The notes under the pieces: generated by a model
What the model was told of the DNA's origin: nothing
Databases searched by the model: none
Seen by the model: only the letters and a program-made list of their open reading frames with translations
Assembly: GCA_963735085.1 (NCBI GenBank)
Contig: CAVTJP010000006.1
Location: forward strand, 310,001-374,000
From: DATJGR01 sp963735085
Lineage (GTDB): Bacteria > Pseudomonadota > Gammaproteobacteria > Pseudomonadales > Azotimanducaceae
Direction of reading: 5' to 3'
DNA length: 64,000 nucleotides
Part shown: piece by piece, positions 27,743 through 36,338 of the stretch
How the letters are laid out: every line of letters begins with the position of its first letter
How positions within the stretch are numbered: the stretch's first letter is position 1
Translations under genes and position numbers: made by a program

Positions 27743-28729
27743 TCACGGCGGGGCGGGTGCGTCCACAATCACGCGCAGCGCAGCCCCCGTCAGGTCGAGC
27801 GCCTGCGCGTCGCCGATGCACGCCGTTCGCGACGCAAGCAACGCGTTGATTGCCCGGGCAGTCGCCACCGCAGAATCGGTCCCCGCTTCGATCTCGATAC
27901 CGTCGACATCGGTAACCGCGCTGCGACCAGCCATCAGCGCAGCCGGGTCGGCGAGCGTCGCCGCGTCACGCTGACGCAACGCAACCGCCTCGCTCAACGC
28001 CGGATCGCGCGTCTGCGTCAATGAGCCCAACAGCAAGAATCCGAACGACTCGATTCGACCCGCGACATCCGACTGCGGCGTTTCGTGCTCGCTGACCAGC
28101 ACGCGCGACACGTCGAGAAATCCGCTCGGATCGTCTCGATCGATGCCTTTGAGAATCGCCAGCGAACGCGCCGTCAGCCACAGACCGCGTTGCGCCGCCG
28201 CCACATCGGGTGGCAGCGTCGAAGTCGCCGATATACAGCGCAACGACGCGTTCGCACTGTCACCGGCGCTCAGGGCCGGCTGAAGTGGACCATCAAGCAC
28301 CGCCAACGCCGCCGCCAGCGCGGCTTGTGCCGCCGGCGCCACCGTCACGACGGTCGACGCGCTATCGGCGCGGCCAACATTGTTCACGACCGTCAGCCGA
28401 AACGTCAGCGCCGTGTCGGCATTCGTCAGGGGCGCCATGAACGTCGCGCGGGCCATGTCCGCGTCGGTCAACGCCACAGTCGGTCCACTCGTCTGCGCCC
28501 ACGAGTACGACCGAATCGAGCCAAAACTGTTCGAGCCATCCAAGGTCACTGCGTAGCCGGACGCAACGGTCTGGTCCGGCCCCGCCTTTGCCACCGGAGT
28601 CTGCGCTGCGGCGCAGAACGCGATATCGCCGATGCAGACCTTCGTGGTCGATCCGTCACCGCAGCCGAGCAGCATCGTCAGCAACGTCGATATCGGGTAT
28701 CGAAGATATCGGAGCGTCGAGACGAACAT
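27743..28729 (-). CDS. PKD-domain lipoprotein
   Basis: A 328-residue predicted lipoprotein: signal segment with lipobox LLGC, Cys near residue 22. A PKD/REJ-type beta-sandwich follows (PVAKAGPDQTVASGYAVTLDGSNS, split as AKAGPDQTVASGY and TLDGSNSFGS; YSWAQTSGPTV; TFRLTVVNNVGRADS). The Ala-rich, helical C-terminal half has no recognised domain. It follows the SRAP gene by 2 bases as the last gene of a five-gene operon. Likely an outer-membrane-anchored periplasmic or surface protein; the role is unknown. Confidence 0.75.
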   Translation of the reverse strand: MFVSTLRYLRYPISTLLTMLLGCGDGSTTKVCIGDIAFCAAAQTPVAKAGPDQTVASGYAVTLDGSNSFGSIRSYSWAQTSGPTVALTDADMARATFMAPLTNADTALTFRLTVVNNVGRADSASTVVTVAPAAQAALAAALAVLDGPLQPALSAGDSANASLRCISATSTLPPDVAAAQRGLWLTARSLAILKGIDRDDPSGFLDVSRVLVSEHETPQSDVAGRIESFGFLLLGSLTQTRDPALSEAVALRQRDAATLADPAALMAGRSAVTDVDGIEIEAGTDSAVATARAINALLASRTACIGDAQALDLTGAALRVIVDAPAPP

Positions 28730-28731
28730 CG

Positions 28732-29424
28732 CTACGCGTCCGGCCCGATCACGATCGTCGTCCCAAGCGGTTCGATACAGCGCGCGCCGTCATTGCGCGA
28801 ATTGTTCACATACGTACTGACCGGCGTTACGCTCATTTCTACCGGCACGCGGGGCTTCAGATAGTCTGTCGACAACTGCGTGAGGTCTGCATCACGGCGG
28901 ATCCAGCGTCTGCCTTCGGCGCGGGTCAGCATCAATGGCTGGCGTGTGTGGACGAACGCCAGGTCCTCGTGCGCGGCCGTCGTGATGATTGCAAAGCTCT
29001 CGAGGCTTTGCTCGCCATTGCGCCAACGATCCCAGATCCCGCCCAGCAGCAGTCCGTCGTCTGCGCTCGGGTGAATGTAATACGGTAGCTTTCGGTCAGC
29101 GGCTTTCGCCCATTCGTAAAACCCGGCGATCGGCAGCAGACAACGCCGGCGTGCAAACGGTTCTTTGAAGGCGCGGCTCGTTGTAAGTGTCTCCGCCTTC
29201 GCGTTGAACATGCTGTATTTCGTCGAGATACCTTTCGACCAGTACGGCGTCAACCACCAGCGCATCATCGCGAACTCGAGTTCGCCCTCTGCGGCGCTGC
29301 GCAGCACTGGTAACGGTTCGGTTGGCGCGACGTTGTGGCGGTCCGCACCCGGATAAGGCTGGCCGACCATGTCCATGAACAGCAACGTCAGCGGCCCCGA
29401 GCTGACATTGACGCGGCCACACAT
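28732..29424 (-). CDS. SOS response-associated peptidase (SRAP, YedK/HMCES-like)
   Basis: Crosslinks to abasic sites in single-stranded DNA through its N-terminal Cys after Met removal. The 230-residue protein starts MCGRVNVS with catalytic Cys2. Other family marks are YPGADRHNVAPTEPLPV, RWWLTPYWSKG, FNAKAETL, RRCLLPIAGFYEW with the catalytic Glu, and the active-site His in FVHTRQPLML. The stop of the aldo/keto reductase overlaps its ATG (TGATG). Confidence 0.94.
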   Translation of the reverse strand: MCGRVNVSSGPLTLLFMDMVGQPYPGADRHNVAPTEPLPVLRSAAEGELEFAMMRWWLTPYWSKGISTKYSMFNAKAETLTTSRAFKEPFARRRCLLPIAGFYEWAKAADRKLPYYIHPSADDGLLLGGIWDRWRNGEQSLESFAIITTAAHEDLAFVHTRQPLMLTRAEGRRWIRRDADLTQLSTDYLKPRVPVEMSVTPVSTYVNNSRNDGARCIEPLGTTIVIGPDA

Positions 29425-30359
29425 CAGCGTGCGATGACGTCTACCGCCGCCATGTCGTCATGGCTGAGCCGCCACGACGCGGCCGCCACGTTGGCCTCGA
29501 CCTGCGCGGCCGACGTCGCACCGGCGATCACACTCGAGACGACCGGCTTTGTCAGCAACCAGCCAAAGGCCAGGTCGAGAATGCCGTGGCCGCGTTCTGT
29601 AGCAAATCGCTGCAACGCTTCGACGATCGTGAAATTGCGCTCGTTCAGCGCGCGCGCCGCAAGACGGCCGACATTGGCCAGCCGGGTGCCCTCCGGCGGC
29701 GGTTCGTCGCGGTGGTACTTGCCCGTCAGCATACCGCTGGCGAGCGGAAAGAACGGCAGCATGCCGAGGCCGAATCGATCGCAACCGGGCAGCACCTCCG
29801 CTTCAATGCCGCGCTCGAGCAGGCTGTAGTGATTCTGTGCCGAAACGAAACGCGCACCGCCGCGCGTACGCGCGGTCCAGTCCGCGTCGGCAATCTGCCA
29901 GCCGGAAAAGTTCGAACAACCGATGTAGCGCACCTTGCCAACGCGCACCAGGTCATCGAGCGCATCGAGCGTTTCCTCGATCGGCGTGTCGGGATCAGGC
30001 GCGTGCATCTGATAGAGATCGATGTAATCGGTGCCGAGCCGGCGCAGGCTCGCCTCGACCGCGGCGTAGATGTGGCGCCGCGAACCGCCGCGATCGTGCA
30101 CCGTCGTACCGGTCGGCATCGCGAATTTGGTCGCGATGACGACCTGCTGGCGGCGCGTCCCCAATGCTTCGCCGAGCAGCGTCTCGGATTGCTGGTTGCC
30201 GTAAACGTCGGCGGTGTCGAACAGCGTGACGCCGCACGTGAGCGCGGCATCGACGACAGCTTGTGTCGCCGTGCGATCGCAACGGCCACCAAAGTTATTG
30301 CAACCGATGCCGACCTCCGAGACTTTCAGTCCCGAATCACCCAAACGCCGATGTTCCAT
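29424..30359 (-). CDS. Aldo/keto reductase
   Basis: NADPH-dependent carbonyl reductase of 311 residues, TIM-barrel fold. Seen: MEHRRLGDSGLKVSEVGIGC, the catalytic Asp-Tyr in FDTADVYGN, Lys in ATKF, His in YQMHAPD, and the C-terminal cofactor segment VSSVIAGATSAAQVEAN. The open frame reaches 30788 upstream, but the family N-terminus begins at ATG 30359. It is 31 bases downstream of pdxH. The physiological substrate is unknown. Confidence 0.92.
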   Translation of the reverse strand: MEHRRLGDSGLKVSEVGIGCNNFGGRCDRTATQAVVDAALTCGVTLFDTADVYGNQQSETLLGEALGTRRQQVVIATKFAMPTGTTVHDRGGSRRHIYAAVEASLRRLGTDYIDLYQMHAPDPDTPIEETLDALDDLVRVGKVRYIGCSNFSGWQIADADWTARTRGGARFVSAQNHYSLLERGIEAEVLPGCDRFGLGMLPFFPLASGMLTGKYHRDEPPPEGTRLANVGRLAARALNERNFTIVEALQRFATERGHGILDLAFGWLLTKPVVSSVIAGATSAAQVEANVAAASWRLSHDDMAAVDVIAR

Positions 30360-30390
30360 ACATTGTGCTCCTGCGCGTTGTGCCAAGTGA

Positions 30391-31035
30391 TCAAGGCTGC
30401 AAGCGTGTGGCCCGCCATGGCGCCCCTTCGCGTTCGCGCTGCCACAACACGCGGTCGTGCGCGCGGCCAGACGACGCCACCCATAGCTCCACCCGTTCAA
30501 GCACCACGCGGTAGCCGCCCCAATGCGCCGGACGCGGCACCGGCTGCGATGCATCGATGCCGCCGAAACGTTCGGCCTCGGCATCGATCTGCTCGAGCAA
30601 CACTGCGCGGGATGCGATCGGCTGGCTCTGACGACTGCCTCGAGCCGCGAACTGCGATAGTCGCGGCCGCGTCGCCCAGTACGCATCGGACTCGGCATCG
30701 GTGGTCGGCTCCACATCGCCGGCCGCGCAGATCTGGCGGCCGAGCGGATCCCAGTACACGACGATGCTGGCGCGCGCGCGGTGGGCAATCTGGCGGCCCT
30801 TGGCGCTGTCGCGGTTGGTGTAGAACATCAATGCACCGCGTTTTGCGTCGATGCCGCGGCACAGCACGGTGCGCGCGCGCGGGTCACCGCGTTCGTCGAG
30901 CGTGCCGATCGTCATTGCATCGGGATTGCTCAAGTCGCTCGAGCGTGCGTCGGCGAACCATGTCGTGACAATCTCGAACGGATCGGCAGGCACCGGCTCG
31001 GCGAGCGATTTATCCTTCGGCGCGTCTTCGAACAC
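30391..31035 (-). CDS. pdxH: Pyridoxamine 5'-phosphate oxidase
   Basis: FMN enzyme that makes pyridoxal 5'-phosphate in the salvage and final biosynthetic step. Length 214 (E. coli 218). Seen: DPFEIVTTWFADAR, AMTIGTLDERGDPRARTVLCRG, FYTNRDSAKGRQI, QIDAEAERFGG and HWGGYRVVLERVELW; the C-terminus DRVLWQREREG...RLQP follows the family pattern. Two bases separate it from the upstream synthetase stop, so it is co-transcribed with it. Confidence 0.94.
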   Translation of the reverse strand: MFEDAPKDKSLAEPVPADPFEIVTTWFADARSSDLSNPDAMTIGTLDERGDPRARTVLCRGIDAKRGALMFYTNRDSAKGRQIAHRARASIVVYWDPLGRQICAAGDVEPTTDAESDAYWATRPRLSQFAARGSRQSQPIASRAVLLEQIDAEAERFGGIDASQPVPRPAHWGGYRVVLERVELWVASSGRAHDRVLWQREREGAPWRATRLQP

Positions 31036-31037
31036 AG

Positions 31038-32561
31038 CTATTGCCAGTACGGCGCGCGCAGCGCGCGTTTGTTGATCTTTCCCATCGTGTTGCGCCCGAC
31101 GGACTCGACAAATTCAACGCTGCGCGGGCACTTGTAGTGCGATAGCCGCGCCCGGCACCAGGCGATCAACTCAGCCGCATCGGGTGGATTGGCTGGATCT
31201 TCCAGCACCACCAGCGCTTTCAGTTCCTCACCCATTTCATGATGGGGCACGCCGATACATGCCACGTCGGCGATTGCGGGGTGCTCGATCAATACCAGTT
31301 CGGCCTCGGCCGGATAGATGTTGGCGCCCCCGGATACGACCATGTCCGAGAACCGGTCGGTAATGTAGACGTAGCCGTCTGCATCCATGTAACCGATCTC
31401 ACCCAACGTGAACGTGCCCGGCACGATGTGCGCCGCCTTCGATTTTTCCGGATCGTTGTGATACACGACGCCACGCCCCGTAGCATCGGCAAAGAACAGA
31501 CGCCCTTCCGTGTTCGGCGGCAACTGCGTACCGTCGTCGTCGAGAATCAGCGCGGAAAACGGCGGCACGGCACGACCCACCGAGCCGGGATGCGCAAGCC
31601 ACTCCTCGGAATTGATCACGCAGGTCGTACCGACTTCGCTGGCGCCGTACGCATCGAAGAACACCGGTCCCCACCACTGAATCATCGAACGTTTCACATC
31701 GACCGGGCATTTCGCGCCGGTGTGACCGACGTACTTCATCGACGTCACGTCGTAGCGATCCTTGATCTGTTGCGGCAACGCCAACAGCCGAACGAAGTGG
31801 GTCGGCACCATCACCGACGTCTCCGTCTTGTATGCATCGATTGCGCGCAGCGTTTTCTCCGCATCGAAGCGACCCAGAATGACACTCGGCACGCCTGCAG
31901 CGAGCAGCCGCGCGCCCGACAACGGGCCGGTGTGGTACATCGGTCCGACCACTAGATGCGTACCGAATTGTGCGAACGCATTGGCCTTCATGTTCTCGAG
32001 ATGCTCGGCGACTGTCGTGCCTCCCGCAAACATCGTCGGCGGCAGTTCAGTACCTTTGGGTCGGCCTGTGGTGCCGGAGGTGTACAGCAGGTTCGGCCGT
32101 GGCGCGTGATCGCTTGGCGGTTCGGCACCACCGGCAGCGCTGAGGTAGTCCTCCCATGCAATCAGGCCGGACTGCGCGGCGCAGCGAAAGCCAACGACGC
32201 GCGCAACGCCGGCGCGTTGAGCCGCAGCCAGACCACGCTCTACGGTCTCCGGGCCGACGAACAGCACCCGCGCATCCGAGTCCGACAGAATGTATGCCGC
32301 TTCGTCGGCGGTCAGATGAAAATTCACCGGCACAACGGACGCTCCGGCCAGCAACCCACCGAGGTTTGCGAATGCGGTCTCTACTCCGTTCTCCGCAAAC
32401 ACTGCGACACGCCGCGCGGCGCCGAGATCTTCACCCAGCAGTGCATTGGCCACGCGATTGAGCGCATCGTCGACGCCGGCCCACGTCAATGCAACGCGCT
32501 CGTCGCGCAGCGCAATCTCACCGGGTCGGGTGTGAATCAGAGGTTGGGCAAACGTCGTCAT
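31038..32561 (-). CDS. AMP-dependent acyl-CoA synthetase
   Basis: About 507 residues; activates an unidentified carboxylic acid. Motifs: YTSGTTGRPKGTE, YGASEVGTT, FTLGEIGYMDADG and NTMGKINKRALRAPYW with the catalytic Lys. Paralog of the synthetase at 16508-18118 (shared VPVNFHLTADE and RAPYW end). A GTG at 32594 with AAGG 7 bases upstream could extend it by 11 residues; the ATG at 32561 lacks a good ribosome-binding site, so the start is open. First gene of the five-gene operon ending at 27743, divergent from an acyl-CoA dehydrogenase gene. Confidence 0.9.
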   Translation of the reverse strand: MTTFAQPLIHTRPGEIALRDERVALTWAGVDDALNRVANALLGEDLGAARRVAVFAENGVETAFANLGGLLAGASVVPVNFHLTADEAAYILSDSDARVLFVGPETVERGLAAAQRAGVARVVGFRCAAQSGLIAWEDYLSAAGGAEPPSDHAPRPNLLYTSGTTGRPKGTELPPTMFAGGTTVAEHLENMKANAFAQFGTHLVVGPMYHTGPLSGARLLAAGVPSVILGRFDAEKTLRAIDAYKTETSVMVPTHFVRLLALPQQIKDRYDVTSMKYVGHTGAKCPVDVKRSMIQWWGPVFFDAYGASEVGTTCVINSEEWLAHPGSVGRAVPPFSALILDDDGTQLPPNTEGRLFFADATGRGVVYHNDPEKSKAAHIVPGTFTLGEIGYMDADGYVYITDRFSDMVVSGGANIYPAEAELVLIEHPAIADVACIGVPHHEMGEELKALVVLEDPANPPDAAELIAWCRARLSHYKCPRSVEFVESVGRNTMGKINKRALRAPYWQ

Positions 32562-32618
32562 CGTGCGTTTCGCTGGTCTGCTGCGGCGTGTCACGATGAT
32601 ACCTTGGTCTTGAATGTT

Positions 32619-32631
32619 GGGAACCGTTCCC
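32619..32631. promoter_or_regulatory. Palindromic operator candidate between divergent acyl-CoA genes
   Basis: GGGAAC-C-GTTCCC is a perfect 6+1+6 palindrome centred in the short gap between the synthetase (minus) and dehydrogenase (plus) starts. Its position suits a repressor of both genes; no regulator gene adjoins it. Confidence 0.45.
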
Positions 32632-32676
32632 GGATGCTTCGATGTTCAATCCCTCACTCAATCGGAGAGCCACACA

Positions 32677-33864
32677 ATGGCGGCGATCGATGACTTTCGT
32701 GCGGATGCGCGTGACTGGCTCGCGCAGAACTGTCCGCCCGGCGCACGTGGCCCCGGTCAGGTGCCCACCGGCAGCACGAAGATCCAGATCGAAGACGCCG
32801 ACACGCGACTGTGGCTGACGCGGATGGCCGAGAAAGGCTGGACGGCCCCGATGTGGCCAAAGGCATACGGTGGCGGCGGACTCACGACAGAACAATACGT
32901 CGTGCTGATCGAAGAGATGCGGCGTATCGATGCGCGCGCTCCACTGATGGGCATGGGCACGTCGATGATCGGTCCGACTCTACTGGAACTCGGCACCGAG
33001 GATCAGAAGCGCCGACATCTCCCACCGATCGTGCGTGGCGAGTTGGCGTGGTGCCAGGGTTACAGCGAGCCGAGCGCGGGTTCCGATCTCGCCAGTCTGC
33101 GCACCCGCGCCGACGACCGCGGCGACCACTATCTGATCAACGGCCAGAAGATCTGGACTTCCGGCGCGCAGTACGCGGACTGGATGTTCGCGCTGGTGCG
33201 CACGAATTTCGACGTGCCGAAGCACGACGGCATCAGCTTCGTGCTGCTCAGCATGGACCAACCTGGCGTGACGGTGAAACCGATCCGGCTGATCAGCGGC
33301 ACGTCGCCGTTCTGCGAGACGTTCTTCGACAACGCAATCGCGCGCAAGGAAGATCTCGTTGGTGAGGTGAACAAAGGCTGGAGCGTCGGCAAGCGGTTGC
33401 TGCAGCACGAACGCTCCGGGATGTCGGCGCTGGTGGGCGGCGCGCGCATCGAAGGCGGCCCGAACCTCACCGAGGTTGCCAAAGCATGCGTCGGTATCGA
33501 TCGGCGCGATGGCAAGCTCGCCGATGCGGCGTTGCGCACCGAGGTACTGCGGCACGCAATGAATTCGCGGATATTCCGATTGACGCAACGCCGTACGGTG
33601 GAAGAGTCGAGTGACGGCGCCACCCCGGGTCCGGCCACGTCGATCTTCAAGATGTACGGTACCGAACTGCAGCAGGAGCGATCCGCGCTGCTCGTGAAGC
33701 TGCGCGGATTCAATGGCATCGGTTGGAGCGGCGCTGCGTTCTCCAACGACGAAATCGAGGGGATGCGGACGTTCCTGGGTGAACGCGCCGCGTCGATCTA
33801 CTCCGGTTCGAACGAAATTCAGCGCAACATCGTCGCCAAGCGGGTACTCGGACTGCCGGATTGA
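32677..33864 (+). CDS. Acyl-CoA dehydrogenase family protein
   Basis: FAD enzyme of 395 residues. Seen: WLTRMAEKGWTAPMWPKAYGG, GYSEPSAGSDLASLRTRA (FAD and substrate motif), NGQKIWTSGAQYADWMF, and the C-terminal SIYSGSNEIQRNIVAKRVLGLP. It resembles the long-chain/IBD-like branch often used for branched or cyclic acyl-CoAs. The frame opens at 32614, but ATG 32677 has GGAG 9 bases upstream and the family N-terminus. The following peptidase gene overlaps its stop. Confidence 0.92.
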   Translation: MAAIDDFRADARDWLAQNCPPGARGPGQVPTGSTKIQIEDADTRLWLTRMAEKGWTAPMWPKAYGGGGLTTEQYVVLIEEMRRIDARAPLMGMGTSMIGPTLLELGTEDQKRRHLPPIVRGELAWCQGYSEPSAGSDLASLRTRADDRGDHYLINGQKIWTSGAQYADWMFALVRTNFDVPKHDGISFVLLSMDQPGVTVKPIRLISGTSPFCETFFDNAIARKEDLVGEVNKGWSVGKRLLQHERSGMSALVGGARIEGGPNLTEVAKACVGIDRRDGKLADAALRTEVLRHAMNSRIFRLTQRRTVEESSDGATPGPATSIFKMYGTELQQERSALLVKLRGFNGIGWSGAAFSNDEIEGMRTFLGERAASIYSGSNEIQRNIVAKRVLGLPD

Positions 33865-35924
33865 CCGCCCCGCCGACAGCGCCGGTCGCGCCGCAGAAAC
33901 CCTACCGGTTTACCCGGCACGGCATCACCGTCGAAGATCCGTACCACTGGTTGCGGGATCCGGGCTATCCGGATGTCACTGATCCCGAGATCCTCGGCTA
34001 CGTCGAGGCGGAGAACGCCTACTTCGAAGCCGTCATGGCACCCCAGCAAGCGCTGATCGACGAGTTGTTCGCCGAACTCAAGGCGCGCCAACAACCTGAC
34101 GAAGCGGCGGTGCCGTGGAAGGACGGTGCATACGAGTATCAATGGCGCTTCGCCGATGGCGCCGAATATCGAAAATGGGTGCGCTGGCCGGTCGGGTTTC
34201 CAGATCGCGTCACGACGATTCTGGACGAACCCGCACTGGCCGAGGGCTCGGACTATTTCAATCTCGGTGGGCTCGACATCAGCCCCAACGGCCGCTACCT
34301 CGCCTACACCACCGACACCGATGGTTCGGAGCGCTACTCTCTGCACGTCAAGGATCTCGAGAGCGGCGATCTGCTCCCGGATACGTTGACGGGCATCGGT
34401 AGCGGCACCGTCTGGGCAAACGACAATGCGACGTTGTTCTATGTGGTACTGAGCGAGAACTGGCAGCCATACCTCGTCCGCTCACATCGGCTCGGTCAAC
34501 GCGTCAGCACCGATCGGGACATCTATGAAGAATCCAGCGGCACGTTCTTCGTCAGCATAGACAAAACCCATTCCGATGCGTTCATCATCATCGGTGCCGG
34601 CGACCATGTGACCAGCGAAGCGCGCGTCATCCCTGCCGATGCGCCTATGACATCACCCAAATTGATCGCGGCACGACGTGCGAATCACGAATACGACGTC
34701 GAGCATCACGGCGACTATTTCTACATTCGCACCAACGATACCCACAAGAACTTTCGCGTGGTGCGCGCGCCGACCGCGCATCCAGAAGAGACCAATTGGG
34801 AAACTGTCATCGCCGGCAGCGATCGAGACTATCTGACCGGATTGGATTGTTTCGCGGATTTCTTTGTGCTCGAAGAACGCATCGACGGCCTCGACCAGAT
34901 CCGAATTCGCGACTACGGAGGCGACGAACACCGTATCGAATTCCCGGAGGCCTCCTACGATGCCGGTCTAGGGACAAACGCGGAATATGCCGCCTCGGTG
35001 CTGCGCATCGGCTACGACTCGATGGTCACGCCGCAAACCGTGTATGACTATGACCTGGCGAGCCGCACCCTGGTCACGCGCAAGGTACGCCAAGTGCCGT
35101 CGGGGTACGACGCAAGTCGGTACACGACCGAGCGGCTGCTGGCACCGGCACGGGACGGCGTAAATATCCCCATCTCGATCGTCTATCGCAACGACTTCGA
35201 GCGCGACGGTACGCAACCGTTGTACCTGTATGGTTACGGTGCGTATGGCGTCGCCATGTCGCCGAATTTTTCCAGTGCACGGCTGTCACTGCTCGACCGC
35301 GGTTTTGCCTACGCGATCGCGCACATCCGTGGCGGCGATGAGTTGGGTTATGCATGGTACGAGACTGGCAAGCTCGGCCAGCGCACGAACACGTTCAACG
35401 ACTTCATCGACGCGGCGAAGTTTCTGATCAAACGAGGCTACACGGGTGCGGGACGGCTCGTGGCTGCGGGTGGCAGCGCCGGCGGTACACTGACCGGCGC
35501 GGTCGTCAACGCCGCACCCGAACTGTGGGGCGCGGTGGTCTCGCACGTGCCGTTCGTCGACGTACTGAACACGATTCTGGACGAGACGTTGCCGCTGACG
35601 CAGCTGGAATGGCCCGAATGGGGCAATCCGATCGAAGACAAAGCAGCATTCGAATTGATTCGATCGTACTCACCGTACGATCAATTGCGCGCCGGTGCCT
35701 ATCCACCGATGCTGGTGACGGCCGGATTGAACGATCCACGTGTGACGTACTGGGAAGCGGCGAAATACGTTGCGAAGTTGCGTTCGCTGAAGACCGATCG
35801 CAACCCACTGCTGCTGAAAACCAACACGGGCGCTGGTCATCAGGGTCGTTCGGGGCGTTACGACGCGTTGCACGAAGTGGCGCAGGAATATGCGTTCGTG
35901 ATGATGGCGCTCACAACACGCTGA
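33861..35924 (+). CDS. ptrB: Oligopeptidase B (prolyl oligopeptidase family, S9)
   Basis: Cytoplasmic serine peptidase cutting short peptides after basic residues. The 687-residue length equals that of E. coli PtrB (686). An N-terminal beta-propeller (residues about 70-400) precedes the alpha/beta catalytic domain with the nucleophile in AAGGSAGGTLTG, the acid in GLNDPRVTYWEAAKYVAKLR and the His in GAGHQGRSGRY. The TTG start overlaps the dehydrogenase stop (TTGA), implying coupled translation. Strong family call. Confidence 0.94.
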   Translation: MTAPPTAPVAPQKPYRFTRHGITVEDPYHWLRDPGYPDVTDPEILGYVEAENAYFEAVMAPQQALIDELFAELKARQQPDEAAVPWKDGAYEYQWRFADGAEYRKWVRWPVGFPDRVTTILDEPALAEGSDYFNLGGLDISPNGRYLAYTTDTDGSERYSLHVKDLESGDLLPDTLTGIGSGTVWANDNATLFYVVLSENWQPYLVRSHRLGQRVSTDRDIYEESSGTFFVSIDKTHSDAFIIIGAGDHVTSEARVIPADAPMTSPKLIAARRANHEYDVEHHGDYFYIRTNDTHKNFRVVRAPTAHPEETNWETVIAGSDRDYLTGLDCFADFFVLEERIDGLDQIRIRDYGGDEHRIEFPEASYDAGLGTNAEYAASVLRIGYDSMVTPQTVYDYDLASRTLVTRKVRQVPSGYDASRYTTERLLAPARDGVNIPISIVYRNDFERDGTQPLYLYGYGAYGVAMSPNFSSARLSLLDRGFAYAIAHIRGGDELGYAWYETGKLGQRTNTFNDFIDAAKFLIKRGYTGAGRLVAAGGSAGGTLTGAVVNAAPELWGAVVSHVPFVDVLNTILDETLPLTQLEWPEWGNPIEDKAAFELIRSYSPYDQLRAGAYPPMLVTAGLNDPRVTYWEAAKYVAKLRSLKTDRNPLLLKTNTGAGHQGRSGRYDALHEVAQEYAFVMMALTTR

Positions 35925-35931
35925 CGGTTCG

Positions 35932-35965
35932 CGAATCTGGTGCGCCGGCGCCCGGCGCCGATTCA
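35932..35965. terminator. Bidirectional hairpin after ptrB
   Basis: GCGCCGG-CGC-CCGGCGC (35942-35958) forms a 7-bp stem, with GAATC/GATTC able to pair outside it. It lies between the convergent ptrB and zinc-ribbon genes. No strong T-run. Confidence 0.5.
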
Positions 35966-35972
35966 CTCAACT

Positions 35973-36221
35973 TCACTGAACCAGTCGTGGAACCGCCTGA
36001 CCCGGTTCGGCTTTCTGCGCTTCGCGCATCCGCCGGCGAATGATGTTCTGGACGATGTTGATCGTGGTCCAATCGTGTTCGATCGGCTGGCCGCAGCCAT
36101 CGCAGCTCATCGTTTGAGGGTGCATCACCTTGCTCAGCAAGGCACTGTACGGCAACCGCACGATGTGCTTGCACCCGCCGCATTCAAGACCGACCGTGGG
36201 GTCCAATCCTACGTAGTCCAT
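35973..36221 (-). CDS. Small zinc-ribbon protein
   Basis: An 82-residue protein with two CxxC pairs (ECGGCKH and SCDGCGQ) that should bind one zinc, separated by about 25 residues, then a basic C-terminal helix (INIVQNIIRRRMREA). GGAGG stands 7 bases before the ATG at 36221; the open frame to 36284 adds only Arg-rich sequence. The fold is plausible; the function is unknown. It could be a nucleic-acid or protein-binding adaptor. Confidence 0.65.
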   Translation of the reverse strand: MDYVGLDPTVGLECGGCKHIVRLPYSALLSKVMHPQTMSCDGCGQPIEHDWTTINIVQNIIRRRMREAQKAEPGQAVPRLVQ

Positions 36222-36338
36222 TACGCGCCTCCTTCGTCGAAATGGGACGCGGAGTGTCAGCCTGAGCGGCGAAAATCCGCGCAATTCTCATGTTCTTCGT
36301 CGAAGGTGCTAAAGCCGTGCCACAACACGCATCGCCCA

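Noticed and set aside
29460..30968. 502-residue open frame antisense to the aldo/keto reductase and pdxH
   Set aside because: Low-complexity, Arg/Pro-rich translation and no ribosome-binding site; the opposite-strand genes are clear family members.
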